A stretch of 64,000 nt of DNA from Euryarchaeota archaeon UBA125 (GTDB taxonomy: Archaea; Thermoplasmatota; Poseidoniia; Poseidoniales; Thalassarchaeaceae): contig DAPV01000035.1 of assembly GCA_002502625.1 (NCBI GenBank), positions 425-64,424 of the forward strand. Direction: 5' to 3'. The notes below the pieces were generated by a model. That model was not told the origin of the DNA and ran no database searches. It saw nothing but the letters and a program-made list of their open reading frames with translations. The stretch's first letter is position 1. Every line of letters begins with the position of its first letter. The translations under genes were made by a program, and so were the position numbers. Of the stretch, positions 34,901 to 43,904 are shown in pieces.

Positions 34901-35743
34901 CTATTTTCGAAGAAGATATCTGTAATAGCCTAAATCACCTTTGATGAAAGCATCATATACAGGAGTATTACGAACTCCAGCAAACGTCTCAAAGCTGCGT
35001 CTAATTATTACGTTAGTTCCATTTTTGATTCTAGATTGTTTATCATCACTTACTTGGTCTAGCGCTGAGACTACTTCTTCGGTTATATCAGATTGTAACT
35101 CTATTTCAAATCCTGTTGAAAGGAATTGTTTGTGTATAGATTCCATGGTTTTCTTATCTCTAAAGTCAGTCCAAGCAAAATGTCCTCCAGGTCTTAAAAC
35201 TCGATATGCTTCTGAAATGAATTGAGACATGTTACTGTAACAATGGCTAGATTCTACATTGTAAATTATGTCATATGATTCATCTTCAAAAGAAAGAGAC
35301 ATTGCATTTCCTTCAACGAATTGTAAATTTTCTTGGCGACCATACATTCGATTACATAATTTAACTGCAGCTCCTGAATAATCTAAAGCTGTCAGAGATT
35401 GAGGAGAATAGGTTCTTGCAATCCAATTAGCACCGCCTCCTCTACCTGAGCCTATTTCTAATACTTCTTTACCATTCAATTCAACATCTCGTATATTCAT
35501 ATGATATAATTGAATGAACAATCTATCTGATTCGTCTTCTGGATCTAATATTGGTGGATTATCGTCAATAAATCCATAATTCATGAAACCAAACTCACCC
35601 CATGCTTTAGCTTTAGCAAGGCGTTGGTACCACCAACGCCACATACGATCTCCAATCTTACTTGGGAATACCTTCAACAATGTTGCAAAAATTCGAGCAG
35701 GGAGGCCTAAACGCATCCTTATTCCTTCCACTTTACTGAACAA
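34901..35743 (-). CDS. SAM-dependent methyltransferase
   Basis: A class I methyltransferase of 280 residues. The SAM site is EIGSGRGGGANWIA, followed by SLTALDYSGAAVKL, FVEGNAMSLSFEDESYDIIYNVESSHCYSNMSQFISEAYRVLRPGGHFAW, a typical class I order. The sequence style resembles lipid or polyketide methyltransferases such as phthiotriol methyltransferases, so a lipid or quinone substrate is possible. The N-terminal 40 residues (LPARIFATLLKVFPSKIGDRMWRWWYQRL) are amphipathic and may bind membrane. The ATG at 35743 overlaps the preceding redoxin gene end; an alternative ATG at 35716 starts just after its stop. Confidence 0.82.
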   Translation of the reverse strand: MFSKVEGIRMRLGLPARIFATLLKVFPSKIGDRMWRWWYQRLAKAKAWGEFGFMNYGFIDDNPPILDPEDESDRLFIQLYHMNIRDVELNGKEVLEIGSGRGGGANWIARTYSPQSLTALDYSGAAVKLCNRMYGRQENLQFVEGNAMSLSFEDESYDIIYNVESSHCYSNMSQFISEAYRVLRPGGHFAWTDFRDKKTMESIHKQFLSTGFEIELQSDITEEVVSALDQVSDDKQSRIKNGTNVIIRRSFETFAGVRNTPVYDAFIKGDLGYYRYLLRK

Positions 35744-36309
35744 CCTATCGGATCTGTTCGATTAACTCCAATAGGGCTGTTAGAAAGTGTTGAATTAATT
35801 GCATCAAGTAATTCACTAGTAGTTGCTTTAGTTGGATCTCTGGGAGAATCATCGAGACGTCCTCTGTAAACAATGATTCCTTTTCCATCAATAAGATAAA
35901 ATTCGGGGGTTCGTTCTGCCCCATATGCATGTGCAATTGTTTGATCGAAATCATGCAAATATGGATATGACATCTCTCCAGCTCGGATAATCATGTTATC
36001 CCAGTTGTCACTAGAATAAACGATTGAATCGTTCGAATTTATACCTACAAATCCTAATCCATTTTCACGACAAAAAGATGCAATCGATTCTATTCTTTCT
36101 TCACTGGCAACAACATATGGACAATGGTTGCAAGTAAACATAATCACTCCACCAGTTTCACCAATTGTTTGTTCAAGCGTCATATGAACAGGTTTGAATG
36201 GATTTTTAGATGAGTTAGAATCTATTTCATCCATTACAAATGATCGGGCATTTCGTAATTTAAAATCAGCAGCAGTATCGCCTGGCTCTAATCCTCTGGC
36301 AGAAGGCAT
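35719..36309 (-). CDS. Thioredoxin-like redoxin
   Basis: A redoxin of the AhpC-TSA/thioredoxin superfamily, 196 residues. The active site is VIMFTCNHCPYVVASEERIESIA with a CxxC pair (CNHC). Then come GFVGINSNDSIVYSSDNWDNM, FDQTIAHAYGAERTPEFYLID (cis-proline region) and GIIVYRGRLDDSPRDPT. No signal peptide is seen. The family includes proteins related to peroxiredoxin-like thiol reductases; substrate unknown. Its stop overlaps the start of the methyltransferase gene if the ATG at 35743 is used. Confidence 0.85.
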   Translation of the reverse strand: MPSARGLEPGDTAADFKLRNARSFVMDEIDSNSSKNPFKPVHMTLEQTIGETGGVIMFTCNHCPYVVASEERIESIASFCRENGLGFVGINSNDSIVYSSDNWDNMIIRAGEMSYPYLHDFDQTIAHAYGAERTPEFYLIDGKGIIVYRGRLDDSPRDPTKATTSELLDAINSTLSNSPIGVNRTDPIGCSVKWKE

Positions 36310-36347
36310 GGTTGTCGCACCATAGAGAACAAGTTCAACCTAACGGA

Positions 36348-38603
36348 TTAAACCACTTTCTTACTGAATAATTCTTCCAATCTAGTTCTTGCTATGTTAT
36401 TTGTTGGATCTAGGTTCAAAACTCTTCTCCAACATGATTCAGCTCTGTCTAAAGGTCCAATTTCATGAGCAATGGCTGCTGCATGTAACAATGATTCCAT
36501 ATGGGATGGTTCAGCACGGATGGCCGATTCTAAATCTGCTAATGCTGCAGGTAATGCCCCTTGTTCAATATAAAATTGGGCTCTCATATGCCAAGCATTT
36601 GGATTATCTGATTCTAATCGAATTGCCTCATCTAATGGAGGTAGTGCTTCTTCTGCCCTATCTAAGGCGCAGAGTGTTGCGCCCATGGAAATCAATGCTG
36701 GAACATGCCCCGGTTTTCTCTCTATAATTTCTCTTAATGCCACTTCCGCCCATTCCCATTTACCTAAACCCATTAGTGATTCTGCTCGTCTTAATCTTGC
36801 TAGATCAAGGTTAGGATATTCCTTGAGTAATAATTCTGAATCTTCTAAAGCCAAAGAATGATCATTCATCAAAACTGCTACAGTTGCTCGATTTAAACGA
36901 GCACGAACATGTTTTGGATCTTGGACTAAGACTGTATCGAAACGTCGCCTTGCTTCTGGATAATTACCTAATTCCGCTGCAATTAAACCCCTAATATAAT
37001 GCAAAACATCCTTGTCAGAAAGTGATGTTTCTGCCTCATGAACTAATCTTTCTGCTTCAGAAATCTCTCCCTGATCTATTCTTAAAAGAGCATATTCAGC
37101 TAATATCATTGGATTTTCATTATCTAGACGTGATGCGCGAACAATAGATACTTCTGCTTCATCAAATTCTCCGAGTTGCCGTAGTGTTCTAGCACGTCCT
37201 ACCCATGCTAAAGCAGATTCTCTGTCATAAGAGAGTGCAGTATCAAAAAATGTCAATGCACCTTTAACTAAGCCTCGATCATGAAGTCCTGTACCATCTC
37301 TAGCAACATCTGCTTCTCCAAGCACCAATCTACCTTTCTGAATATGCATTTCTGAACATTCCCATGCACTTGGAGATGATTCAACAAGAATTTTTCTTGC
37401 AGCCTGGTTATTATCATCTAACATATGTAATAGAGATAAATGGGCTCTCACTAATCCATTATCTGGATTTATGTCTAATACTGATTGAAGTGAAGAAATG
37501 GCCTCTTCAAATCGATCGAGTTGCATCAATAAATCTGCTTTTAAGATCCATTCAGGTTCACCCAATGCAACAGCATGAATGGCTGCCTTCAATGCATCTT
37601 CTAATCGATTGGGTTCCTTAGATAACAATTTAGATTGTAATGTCCATGAGGGGCCATGTTGTCTATCAAGGCTAAACAATTGATCTAATGCATTTAGAGC
37701 TCTTCCAGGTTCATTTCTAACATAATGTAATCTGGCTTTAAGATGCCAAGAATTTGAATCCTCTGGATTTTCTTGGAGAGCTTCATTTACCTCTTCAAGT
37801 GCTGAGGCTGGATCCCCTGCCCTCTCTCTTAAGCCAGCCAATAAGGCTAAATCTGCGGCATTTTGTAATCCTAAGGCTTCCAAACGTCTAGAATCTAATT
37901 CCGCATCTGGATCCCCTATTCTGAATAATAAATGAGCTCTTTCTCTCAACAATTCGGGATCATCTGGATACAATTGAAGCAATCGATCTAAACGAGTTTT
38001 CAAGAATGTATCATCTCCACTTTCTCTAGCGATTGCTGCTAATCTTCGAAGAGTGTTTTCATGTCTTGGGGCAATTCTCTCTGATTCAAGGAGGCTAGAA
38101 AGAGCAAGGTCTCTGAATCCCAAATAATTGCAAATAAAAGAAAAATTCCTACATTGTACATCATTCCTTCCAAAGAGAGATTTCATTTCAACATTATTTT
38201 CTTGAATGATTTGTATATGATTGGTTAAGAGTTCTCGACGTATTGAGTCTAATCTCTTCATGTCTTCTTCTAATGTAGATTCTTGAAATAAAGAAAGAAG
38301 ATTCCTTAGAGAAATGTTGAAGCTAGATAATTCAAATTTTGAACCACTAATCAAAGATTCAATCAGTTGTTGAGATTTCAATAACGTATCTGATCCTGAT
38401 AAGCGTCGACTTGCATCAGCTTCATCGATTAAATCGTTTAGTGCATTGCTTAAAACCGTCATATCGTCTTCAATTAATGCATCATTTGAGGAAGAAGAAA
38501 ATTGTAGTTGATTTATGCGTTCATTCATTTGTTGTAATGCATAGACTGAACCACCAATTACAATCGCAAGTAAAGCAATCAATCCACTTGTTAGGGGATC
38601 CAT
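36348..38603 (-). CDS. Membrane-anchored TPR-repeat protein
   Basis: A 751-residue protein with an N-terminal membrane helix (LTSGLIALLAIVIGGSVYAL, residues 5-24) and a soluble region filled with tetratricopeptide repeats. From about residue 170 to 745 the repeats follow an ALxxLxRAL..P...AWxxxA pattern with the WHLKARLHY, AWVGRARTLRQLG and AWHMRAQFYIEQG landmarks. TPR proteins are scaffolds for protein assemblies. Residues 30-165 are a distinct helical linker. No catalytic domain is evident. It is divergent from the WW-domain gene, across 169 bases. Confidence 0.85.
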   Translation of the reverse strand: MDPLTSGLIALLAIVIGGSVYALQQMNERINQLQFSSSSNDALIEDDMTVLSNALNDLIDEADASRRLSGSDTLLKSQQLIESLISGSKFELSSFNISLRNLLSLFQESTLEEDMKRLDSIRRELLTNHIQIIQENNVEMKSLFGRNDVQCRNFSFICNYLGFRDLALSSLLESERIAPRHENTLRRLAAIARESGDDTFLKTRLDRLLQLYPDDPELLRERAHLLFRIGDPDAELDSRRLEALGLQNAADLALLAGLRERAGDPASALEEVNEALQENPEDSNSWHLKARLHYVRNEPGRALNALDQLFSLDRQHGPSWTLQSKLLSKEPNRLEDALKAAIHAVALGEPEWILKADLLMQLDRFEEAISSLQSVLDINPDNGLVRAHLSLLHMLDDNNQAARKILVESSPSAWECSEMHIQKGRLVLGEADVARDGTGLHDRGLVKGALTFFDTALSYDRESALAWVGRARTLRQLGEFDEAEVSIVRASRLDNENPMILAEYALLRIDQGEISEAERLVHEAETSLSDKDVLHYIRGLIAAELGNYPEARRRFDTVLVQDPKHVRARLNRATVAVLMNDHSLALEDSELLLKEYPNLDLARLRRAESLMGLGKWEWAEVALREIIERKPGHVPALISMGATLCALDRAEEALPPLDEAIRLESDNPNAWHMRAQFYIEQGALPAALADLESAIRAEPSHMESLLHAAAIAHEIGPLDRAESCWRRVLNLDPTNNIARTRLEELFSKKVV

Positions 38604-38772
38604 TGGATCAATTCGTACTTGACCACACTTAGCCGCTTCCCTTTGAATAGGTGGTATACGCCGATTTTTATCAACTCGGGCGATTGTCCAAACCCTTCTT
38701 CAGGGGATATATGACAATGAACAACACCATCCTTCAAATGGCGCGTATATGATTCAGGCATAAGGTGGATGC

Positions 38773-41151
38773 GTGACTGACTGGGCGGGATATCTACAAC
38801 ACTTCACAGAAGAAGGGTTTAGTGAAGAGGGAATTAGAATCTTGTTGGGAGAAAATCCAGATAGTGATTCAGTATTATTCGTTCAAGAAACGCTAGAAGA
38901 TGCAAAAAAATTGATCATGATGTTAGATAGCGTTCCTAAATCACTAACCGAATCAGCAAATGGTATGAAAAGACGATTATTACAACATCCTTCTGAATTA
39001 GAAGATATTCGAGCTAGATACAATGTAATGGTTGTAGCAACAACCCCTTGGGTTGCATCGGCTGAAAAAATGAGAGAGCAGTGGTCAATGGAAGGTAGGT
39101 CAATTGAATTAGCTGCATGGCTTAGACGATTGGGGTCTATTGATCATAATCCTCCTAAAGAAACAAGAGAAGTGATCCAAGTAATCGAAAATATTGCACC
39201 TAGAGATGAAGTAAGAAGAGCAATTGAAAATTTAGAAGGTAAACAGAGAGAAAGACGTGTAATCCTTCAAGACATGATGAATATTCTAGAACGAAAGGGG
39301 TGGAACTTAGAATTCTCTGAACATGCAAATCTTTCACAAAAGTTTGAAGAAGTTTCTGAATGGTTAGAATTGGAAGATCGAATTGAAGCATTAGAAAGAA
39401 AGATTTTCCAATTTGAGGAAAGAAGGCCAAATGAAGCTAACATGGGTTTGAAAATTATTGAAAAAGCAAGACTCAATGGCGATAGAAATGCAATAAAACA
39501 ATTAGAATTAGATGTTAATGATGAGATTCAAGATATTCTAGAAAGTGATGAAGAAATCAAAACTCGATTGAATTATTGGTCTCAAAATGGACTGATTATT
39601 ACTGATTCGGAAATTCTAACAAACAATCAATTATGGAAATTCGAAGAAAACTTAGATGAATTAGAAAAACATTGGAATTTAGTTTATGAAAAATGTATTA
39701 TTTTACGTAATCTTCTTGATAAATCAGGACAGAAATATCCAGATTGGATTGGACATGTTGATTCATATGAAAAAATTCTAACTACAATTGATGAATTAAC
39801 AGATCAACAAAAACAACTGAATGATAATTTACAACTAGAAATTGAAACATGGAGAAATTACGGACTAAATTTAGAATTAATTGGTAAAATATTTGAAGGA
39901 AATAATGTATGGGAATTAGATGAACAGATTAACGGGTTACGATCATTGGCTGAAATAGCAATTTCGATTCTCAATTCTATTGATTATTTAGATCAATCAA
40001 TAGACAGCGAAAGAATCGGTGAAATTCGCGAAAGTGTAATTCGAGACTGGAATCTACATAGTACACTTCAATTTGAAATGGAAGAAATTGACAAGATTTC
40101 GCGAAGACAAGAACATCATTTAGTAATGCTATACGAACGTGCAGAAGAACTTTCTATGGACGTCACAGAATCGAATGATTGGACAATTGAAGAATTTGAA
40201 AATAGAATATTTGATGCTGAATTAATAAGAAATCGTGATGTAGAAAAAAGGGCTAAGAAGAATGAGGAATTGAATAAAAATATAGTAGAGTTGTCAAAAA
40301 TTCCTACCCCTAAAGAAAAAATTGAAAATTCGTCTGACAATAAGAAAAATGATCTAAATAATTGGATCGAGAAGAAAGCGGCTGATGGGAAATTATTCTA
40401 CTATAATCAAGAAACTAAACAGTCAACTTGGTCAAAACCTGATGGAATAATTCTATCAACAAACGAACCAGTAAAAACTCCCATCAAAGAAGAGATTGAG
40501 TTAATCATTTCAGATATCAAAAATATTAGTGAAGAAAATGATGGAGAAATTATTGAAGGTGGGATTCCCAAAATTCCGGAGATAGAAACTGTTGTTCAGG
40601 AAAAAGAACCTATTCGGTTCAGACGATTGGGTGTAAATGGAATCAAGATGCCGGTTCTAGTTGAAGATGAAACCAAGATGAAAAACGATACAGAATCAGT
40701 CTCAGAGACTAATCAAAAAAAGAATCTTAATCATATTCTAAGAGAAAAATTGGGAATTAATAATGAGAATCCATTGATTGTAGAATCTTCACGAAACAGG
40801 GATCTAAGAATTCAACGTATTCTAAGACTAATTCCATTAATTGAATCAAAGTTCGATTCAGGTGATCAGCAAAAAATAGTTGATGACTTACTGCCCGTCC
40901 TTGAGAATATTGAACAATGGATTCGTGTAAGAAGTGAGCATCGACGATGTTGGAATGACAATGGAGGAATTGTCCAAAAAATCGATCGCTTACAAGATGT
41001 GTTAGATGAAGTCCCTGGACCAGGAATTCAATTGCCAATTGGGTTCGATAAGATACCTTTGCCATCTAAAACAGAAGATCTGATTGAAGAAATTAAGGAT
41101 TTTTCGATTAATGCTCTAGTCTCCACTTCTGGTGGAATTATCGCATTATAA
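38773..41151 (+). CDS. Coiled-coil protein with WW domain
   Basis: A 792-residue protein. The first 500 residues are long, charged, alpha-helical sequence with coiled-coil character. At residues 531-556 lies a WW domain: NWIEKKAADGKLFYYNQET, then QSTWSKPDG. W531 and W553 are separated by 21 residues and P556 follows by two, fitting W-x(20-22)-W-x2-P. WW domains bind proline-rich peptides and are mostly eukaryotic, with scattered bacterial and archaeal examples. Residues 560-650 form a disordered linker, and 655-792 another helical domain. The GTG start at 38773 has AGGTGG upstream. It ends at the base before dnaG (convergent). Confidence 0.75.
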   Translation: MTDWAGYLQHFTEEGFSEEGIRILLGENPDSDSVLFVQETLEDAKKLIMMLDSVPKSLTESANGMKRRLLQHPSELEDIRARYNVMVVATTPWVASAEKMREQWSMEGRSIELAAWLRRLGSIDHNPPKETREVIQVIENIAPRDEVRRAIENLEGKQRERRVILQDMMNILERKGWNLEFSEHANLSQKFEEVSEWLELEDRIEALERKIFQFEERRPNEANMGLKIIEKARLNGDRNAIKQLELDVNDEIQDILESDEEIKTRLNYWSQNGLIITDSEILTNNQLWKFEENLDELEKHWNLVYEKCIILRNLLDKSGQKYPDWIGHVDSYEKILTTIDELTDQQKQLNDNLQLEIETWRNYGLNLELIGKIFEGNNVWELDEQINGLRSLAEIAISILNSIDYLDQSIDSERIGEIRESVIRDWNLHSTLQFEMEEIDKISRRQEHHLVMLYERAEELSMDVTESNDWTIEEFENRIFDAELIRNRDVEKRAKKNEELNKNIVELSKIPTPKEKIENSSDNKKNDLNNWIEKKAADGKLFYYNQETKQSTWSKPDGIILSTNEPVKTPIKEEIELIISDIKNISEENDGEIIEGGIPKIPEIETVVQEKEPIRFRRLGVNGIKMPVLVEDETKMKNDTESVSETNQKKNLNHILREKLGINNENPLIVESSRNRDLRIQRILRLIPLIESKFDSGDQQKIVDDLLPVLENIEQWIRVRSEHRRCWNDNGGIVQKIDRLQDVLDEVPGPGIQLPIGFDKIPLPSKTEDLIEEIKDFSINALVSTSGGIIAL

Positions 41152-42321
41152 TCAAAGGTCACTTAATACAAAAACATCGATTCCTTCTAAGGTATCTTCA
41201 TTGACTGATGATGCTAAAATCTGAGTGATTTTAGCAGTTTGAGCAATTTCAAGTGTTCTAGATGTTACCTTTCCATTAAACAACATTCCTAGTGCCCCAG
41301 ATGTGTTTTCAGCCTCTGTAGCAAGTTTACTTGCACCTACTGGCTCTGAAAGTTCTCCATTCTCTAAAATAAAACAGGCTTTATTCTTAGCCAGGGCTTC
41401 AAAATTTTCTTTCCAATCTCGAACGTTATCTGGAACTTCGACGGGGGACAAGTCTTCTTTTTTGCCTAAAACTTCTGTATCTTGTTTATCCAAATCTGCC
41501 TTAAGCTTTGAAATTATCTTGGATGCTGTCTCTTTTTGATTCAAACATTTTGTAATCACTTTACCCTCGAGATGTTCTACTTCCCTACTTGTTGGAGCTA
41601 ATGCAACATGAGTCAATGATTTGCCCAATGCACCTTCTAATTCTACGAGAAGTAATGTTCCACCTCTATCTCCATCCATAAATGCTGTAACATTCTTTTT
41701 CTTTTTAGCCAATTCAACTAACTCTTTGGTAATACCGGCACCCATAGTAGCAATAGAATTCTTAATTCCATGCTTTAACAAATTTCGAACATCATTACGA
41801 CCTTCGACAATAATGAGGGAAGTGCTTTCAACGGCATTTGGACCGCAGGTCATTCCATTAAAATCAGTCTCAGTTCCTAACGTCAAGACTGAACGTACTT
41901 CGTCGAGAATGTTTGAAGATTCGGCAGAACCCGCATTCACGATTTGTATCAAAAGATCTTTCGCACGATCTACAACTTGAGTTCGCTTTGCAGAGCGTAC
42001 ATTCTCTATTTTTAGAACTTTAATAACTGCTTGACATGGACCTATTCTATCTATTGTTTCTAGTGATGCACCGATAACGGCAGTTGTCACTTGATCTATC
42101 ATAGTAGGTAATCTAATGATACCTTGGACCTTTCCTCTTTGATTTTCTAATTCGACATCTACGTGCCCTATTCTTCCCTTTCGTTGCATTTGACGTAATT
42201 GTAAACTTTCACCTAGTAAGCCTTCAGTTTGTCCGAAAATTGCCCCAACGACATCTTTTCTTTGAACTGTACCATCTGTTCTAATACTCGCTTCAATCAC
42301 ATACTTTGGTTCTGCTGCCAT
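41152..42321 (-). CDS. dnaG: Archaeal DnaG-like primase / exosome subunit
   Basis: A Toprim-fold protein of the archaeal DnaG type, 389 residues. In archaea this protein is found with the RNA exosome and may also prime. The N-terminal KYVIEASIRTDGTVQRKDVVGAIFGQTEGLLG, then the Toprim ESTSLIIVEGRNDVRNLLKHG (catalytic glutamate) and VTAFMDGDRGGTLLLVEL (DxD) are as expected. No zinc-binding domain of bacterial DnaG is present. The C-terminal part (SGALGMLFNGKVTSRTLEIAQ...) is the archaeal tail. A structured GC-rich element precedes the gene (see 42344-42412). Confidence 0.93.
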   Translation of the reverse strand: MAAEPKYVIEASIRTDGTVQRKDVVGAIFGQTEGLLGESLQLRQMQRKGRIGHVDVELENQRGKVQGIIRLPTMIDQVTTAVIGASLETIDRIGPCQAVIKVLKIENVRSAKRTQVVDRAKDLLIQIVNAGSAESSNILDEVRSVLTLGTETDFNGMTCGPNAVESTSLIIVEGRNDVRNLLKHGIKNSIATMGAGITKELVELAKKKKNVTAFMDGDRGGTLLLVELEGALGKSLTHVALAPTSREVEHLEGKVITKCLNQKETASKIISKLKADLDKQDTEVLGKKEDLSPVEVPDNVRDWKENFEALAKNKACFILENGELSEPVGASKLATEAENTSGALGMLFNGKVTSRTLEIAQTAKITQILASSVNEDTLEGIDVFVLSDL

Positions 42322-42343
42322 ATTGATTCCTTCTTGACCAACT

Positions 42344-42412
42344 CACACAGACTGTCTGAGACAAATCCCCGCCATCCGGCGGGCACGAGACCGAAAATCG
42401 GTCATGAGTGTG
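42344..42412. ncRNA. Structured GC-rich element upstream of dnaG
   Basis: A compact GC-rich stretch in an AT-rich intergenic region. An outer CACAC/GTGTG pairing (42344-42348 with 42408-42412) encloses two perfect hairpins: CCCGCC-ATCC-GGCGGG (42368-42383) and GACCGA-AAA-TCGGTC (42389-42403). It lies 23 bases before the dnaG start on the minus strand and upstream of the TerB gene on the plus strand. It is not a tRNA (no T loop). It may be a small RNA or a dnaG leader structure; the strand is unknown. Confidence 0.45.
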
Positions 42413-42512
42413 ACTTGGATATCTCTGACGGATGAAACATCATGAATTAACCCACCGGCATTTCTTAGACTAAATGATTAAAATTTTCATTGATAGCCTT
42501 CAAGGAGGATAG

Positions 42513-42953
42513 ATGGTTACGATATTCATGACCGGAGCACCAGAGACACTCAATGTCTTCTCAGCGGTGATACGGGTAGTTCTAGCAGATGGGGTTCTTA
42601 CTCAAGAAGAAAAAAGATTGATAATTGCTATTGGAAGAGAATTAGAACTAGATGATGGTGATCCACTAAAGGTCTACGAAGCTGTTCTTCGCGGTGAAGA
42701 AGTTGATGGAGGTAGGGAAATGACTCGAAAAGAACGTGTTGATCTTTATCGCAAATCATGGCTGACTGTGCATTTTAATGAAGATGAATCTGATGATGAA
42801 GCGGCTGTGATGAAATGTCTCAGAGAGGAATTACATTTTTCAAAGGATGAGGCCAATGCAATTATTGAGCCAATGAGAGAAAAACAAAAGAAAGAGGATC
42901 TAGATATTTCAGATACATTCGTAGGTAAAATAAAGAAAAAATTACGGAAGTGA
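42513..42953 (+). CDS. TerB-like protein 3
   Basis: A 146-residue helical protein related to the TerB-like superfamily and, more distantly, to the tandem pair at 23646-24557. It has VIRVVLADGVLTQEEKRLIIAIGRELEL (acidic loop then helix) and a C-terminal basic tail (KEDLDISDTFVGKIKKKLRK). The central part LYRKSWLTVHFNEDESDDEAAVMKCL has no counterpart in the pair. The start is ATG at 42513 with a good GGAGG; MVTIFMTG could instead start at M6 (42528). The next gene follows four bases later. Confidence 0.6.
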   Translation: MVTIFMTGAPETLNVFSAVIRVVLADGVLTQEEKRLIIAIGRELELDDGDPLKVYEAVLRGEEVDGGREMTRKERVDLYRKSWLTVHFNEDESDDEAAVMKCLREELHFSKDEANAIIEPMREKQKKEDLDISDTFVGKIKKKLRK

Positions 42954-42957
42954 TTCA

Positions 42958-43608
42958 GTGGAAGATCCGCTGGATGACTATCTTTCATCTATCAATAAAC
43001 GTTCATTAAAAAAACCAAAATTGATCCTTAATCATATTCGAGGTGCATATCCTATTGGAATTCCTGCACTTTTAATCAAATCTACCACTGACAGAATTGG
43101 ACTTGATGCAGGGTATTCTTTTCATCTAGGAACTGCAGAACCTGAATTACGTAGAATCGCATCTTGGATTTTTACTAATATCTCACCCTCAGAAAAAATT
43201 GAAAATATAATAGGAAGATTGTGGAAAAGATTTGGAAGAGAAGACTTGGTATTATCTTCAATTTTATTGGCTAATCTACCTGATAAAGAAATAGATACAA
43301 ACTGGAAATGGATTACTCTAGCGGAATTAATTTCACATATAGAAAAAAAACGTGGTAGGATTCCAATAGAAATAATGCTTCTACATATTGAAGAAATGGG
43401 GAGAGCAAACTGTTCAATGATAGATGAAAAATTAGGGTCTAAATTACTAGAAGGAACTATTGCTGAACAATATTTGGGAATTTTAGCGATACATCAGCTT
43501 TCAAAAAAGAATATTGTTTCAAACTCTATCAAAGAAAAATTAGTTAATATTGATCTACCAGTTGGCGATAGTCTAATTCGACGAATAAGAAACAAAATAG
43601 TGGAATAA
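42958..43608 (+). CDS. Hypothetical helical-repeat protein
   Basis: A 216-residue protein, mostly helical. The pattern FGREDLVLSSILLANLPDKEI, KWITLAELISHIEKK and AEQYLGILAIHQLSKKNI looks like HEAT-type repeats, reminiscent of AlkD-type DNA glycosylases, but the AlkD catalytic residues cannot be placed. It starts at a GTG, four bases after the TerB-like gene, so they are one transcript. No family assignment is made. Confidence 0.55.
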   Translation: MEDPLDDYLSSINKRSLKKPKLILNHIRGAYPIGIPALLIKSTTDRIGLDAGYSFHLGTAEPELRRIASWIFTNISPSEKIENIIGRLWKRFGREDLVLSSILLANLPDKEIDTNWKWITLAELISHIEKKRGRIPIEIMLLHIEEMGRANCSMIDEKLGSKLLEGTIAEQYLGILAIHQLSKKNIVSNSIKEKLVNIDLPVGDSLIRRIRNKIVE

Positions 43609-43647
43609 ATTCGTAACTGTCAAAGACAAACTAGACTTGCATTAACT

Positions 43648-43857
43648 ATGAATAACTCAGTAGTTCCAGCAAATGAACCAATTGTTGAGAGCGTTTTAGA
43701 ATGGACAATAGCCAGAGATGCTGAAGATATTGGAGTTTTGATGAATTGGATTTCTAAAGCAAACAAGAAAAGGGAACGTGAAACATTAATTCAACGAACG
43801 AGAGAATTGTTGGCTGAAATTGAACATGCTGCCCGCCGATTAGATGACTTGCGGTAG
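43648..43857 (+). CDS. Small helical protein
   Basis: A 69-residue protein of unknown family, mostly helical (PIVESVLEWTIARDAEDIGVLMNWISKANKKRERETLIQRTRELLAEIEHAARRLDDLR), with an acidic first and a basic second half. Its stop codon is TAG, directly followed by the GTGATT that begins the MobA-like gene region. It is probably cotranscribed with the MobA-like gene. A regulatory or scaffold role is possible. Confidence 0.45.
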   Translation: MNNSVVPANEPIVESVLEWTIARDAEDIGVLMNWISKANKKRERETLIQRTRELLAEIEHAARRLDDLR

Positions 43858-43904
43858 GTGATTTAATCCAAGGATTAATTTTAGCTGGAGGCCTATCTAC
43901 TCGA

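Noticed and set aside
42341..42415. Possible tRNA upstream of dnaG
   Set aside because: No TTCGA-type T loop, no 7-bp acceptor stem and no anticodon arm of standard size; kept only as a structured element.
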